A DNA stretch of 64,000 nt from Lingula anatina (lineage: Eukaryota > Brachiopoda > Lingulata > Lingulida > Lingulidae), in the NCBI RefSeq assembly GCF_001039355.2, contig NW_019775468.1, positions 159,620 to 223,619 of the forward strand. The letters are read 5' to 3'. The notes below the pieces were generated by a model, which saw only the letters and a list, made by a program, of their open reading frames with translations, did no database searches and had not been told where the DNA came from. A program made the position numbers and the translations under genes. The first letter of the stretch is position 1. Each line of letters opens with the position of its first letter. This document shows, in pieces, positions 63,044 to 64,000 of this stretch.

Positions 63044-63366
63044 GTGCAGTTTGTGATTTTGATGCAAATGTTCATATGATATTTATTACAAGTCATTCGT
63101 CCTTTTGTTGGCCAAGATATCAATTGCTCACATCCCATTTCTGTCTCTGTTCATAAGGTGGTTTAAGGCTGGGCTGGAAACTATATGATCAGATGTTCAC
63201 TGATGTCATTCATGCTTTATTGATGTTAACATATTTTTGATAAAACATTGCTATTGCTCATAGCAAGGAAATATTTTATCAGTCATATCAATCATTTACC
63301 ATTTCACTTCAATGGTTTTAAAAGGTTAAAACTAAATAATGTGTCATTACGTTTTTTTATTTCCAG

Positions 63367-63446
63367 TGAAGCAGTATAACAGTATTGGTTGGAGTAGGAC
63401 TATGTTTGCTGCTCACTATCTGGAAGAGTACCAGGACATGATAACA
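63367..63446 (+). CDS. Second coding exon of the unrecognised right-hand gene
   Basis: It follows TTTCCAG and ends on ACA|GTAAGT. Joined to the exon at 56416 it restores a Val codon and adds KQYNSIGWSRTMFAAHYLEE then YQDMIT, closing in phase 0. The remaining exons must lie beyond the window. No domain can be named. Confidence 0.65.
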
Positions 63447-63460
63447 GTAAGTTATTTCTT

Positions 63461-63693
63461 AGACTGGGTTCCCATACCTAGATCGATCTAACAGGATCGA
63501 TCCATCTCCGAGGTTTTTTTTTTTAATTGCTTTTAGCTTAAGTGGCTTAAATCTCTGGCATGTCTACTGAAGCTACCAAACAATAATTAATTATCATACA
63601 TCTAAGCTGCTTAAGTTGATTGCAATTTAGCAGGAATCCCCTCAGAGATAGAGTGATACACAGTTAGAATGATAGAGTCTGGGAACGGTCCTT
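63461..63693. mobile_element. GATCGATC inverted-repeat element, family B copy 3
   Basis: From AGACTGGGTTCCCATACCTA to AGAGTCTGGGAACGGTCC, with GATCGATC near the left end and inner pairs TTAGCTTAAGTGGCTTAA / TAAGCTGCTTAAGTTG. It begins about 15 bases after the splice donor of the exon at 63367. Confidence 0.75.
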
Positions 63694-63747
63694 TATACTT
63701 CATGTGTCATTACCACATACACAGTTACAAACCCTGTGATCACTGAA

Positions 63748-63982
63748 CTGGCCTGTAGCCAGGGAGGCTCTTTATGCTGAAAGAAAATGCCCTTTTTAAC
63801 ACAAGGTTTGCCTTTTTGCTACTTTTGAAATTAGCATTTGATCACTAAATTCATATCTTCTTAATATCAAAAGTAAGAGTACAAAAAATTAACATAAACA
63901 ACATTAAATTGTAAGTTCTACATTTTTTCCTTTAAGCACCCCATTTTACCTCTTCCGACTCCTCATTCTGGCTTTAGGCCTG
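63748..63982 (+). mobile_element. CAGGCC-type inverted-repeat element, diverged copy 3
   Basis: It starts CTGGCCTGTAGCCAGG and ends CTGGCTTTAGGCCTG, a diverged pair of the same termini. The interior also mentions 'ccctttttaacac...cctttttgctacttttgaaatt' in the same order as the complete copy. Confidence 0.6.
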
Positions 63983-64000
63983 TTACCTATACCTGAATGT

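Larger units (their letters stand above)
56477..63366 (+). other. Intron of the right-hand gene (6.9 kb)
   Basis: AT-rich, with no further exon that keeps phase. It contains a perfect palindrome (57587-57620), ATTT microsatellites, and two copies of a CAGGCCCGTAGCCAG-type element (59481-59619 and 62869-63043). Confidence 0.6.
63447..64000 (+). other. Next intron of the right-hand gene (partial)
   Basis: Nearly all of it is the two inverted-repeat elements listed at 63461 and 63748. No coding sequence. Confidence 0.6.

Overview
The window is animal nuclear DNA: AT-rich, with spliced genes, GT-AG introns, many microsatellites, small inverted-repeat transposons, and two runs of N. The gene set (a laminin gamma chain, a death-domain TNF receptor, secreted von Willebrand A proteins, and a LamG/mucin/sushi membrane protein) points to an invertebrate bilaterian. 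A lophotrochozoan or invertebrate deuterostome seems most likely, but I cannot name the species. Exon structures were derived by joining splice sites so that reading phase was kept. In every fully visible gene all phases close exactly.

Layout. (1) 1-21.2 kb, minus strand: the 5' end of a laminin gamma gene. Exon 1 (20798-21197) carries the signal peptide and the start of the laminin N-terminal domain, and exon 2 (2075-2376) continues it. The 18.4 kb first intron holds repeats and an assembly gap at 11656-12500 that is flanked by identical 594 bp sequences. (2) 24.3-30.6 kb, minus strand: a complete eight-exon TNF-receptor-superfamily gene of 494 aa with signal peptide, cysteine-rich repeats, membrane helix, Pro-rich tail and C-terminal death domain. 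(3) 32.7-45.8 kb, plus strand: three tandem five-exon paralogues encoding small secreted single-vWA proteins. Their 5' flanks are repeated, and an extra orphan 5' flank lies between genes 1 and 2. (4) 47.2-51.2 kb, minus strand: a five-exon gene of 749 aa encoding signal peptide, LamG-like domain, Ser/Thr-rich stalk, sushi domain, membrane helix and a short basic tail. All four of its introns are phase 1. (5) 52-64 kb, plus strand: the 5' end of a further gene whose first two coding exons (56416-56476 and 63367-63446) join in frame but whose family I do not recognise.

Four of the five loci encode extracellular or membrane proteins of the kinds used in matrix, adhesion and signalling. They do not form an operon, and nothing in the sequence ties them into one pathway. 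The TNF receptor and vWA gene 1 are head-to-head, the LamG gene and the right-hand gene are head-to-head, and vWA gene 3 and the LamG gene converge. The most distinctive system is the vWA array, with its copy-specific cysteine loss, C-terminal extension and duplicated promoters. The intergenic and intronic DNA is populated by at least five families of short inverted-repeat elements.
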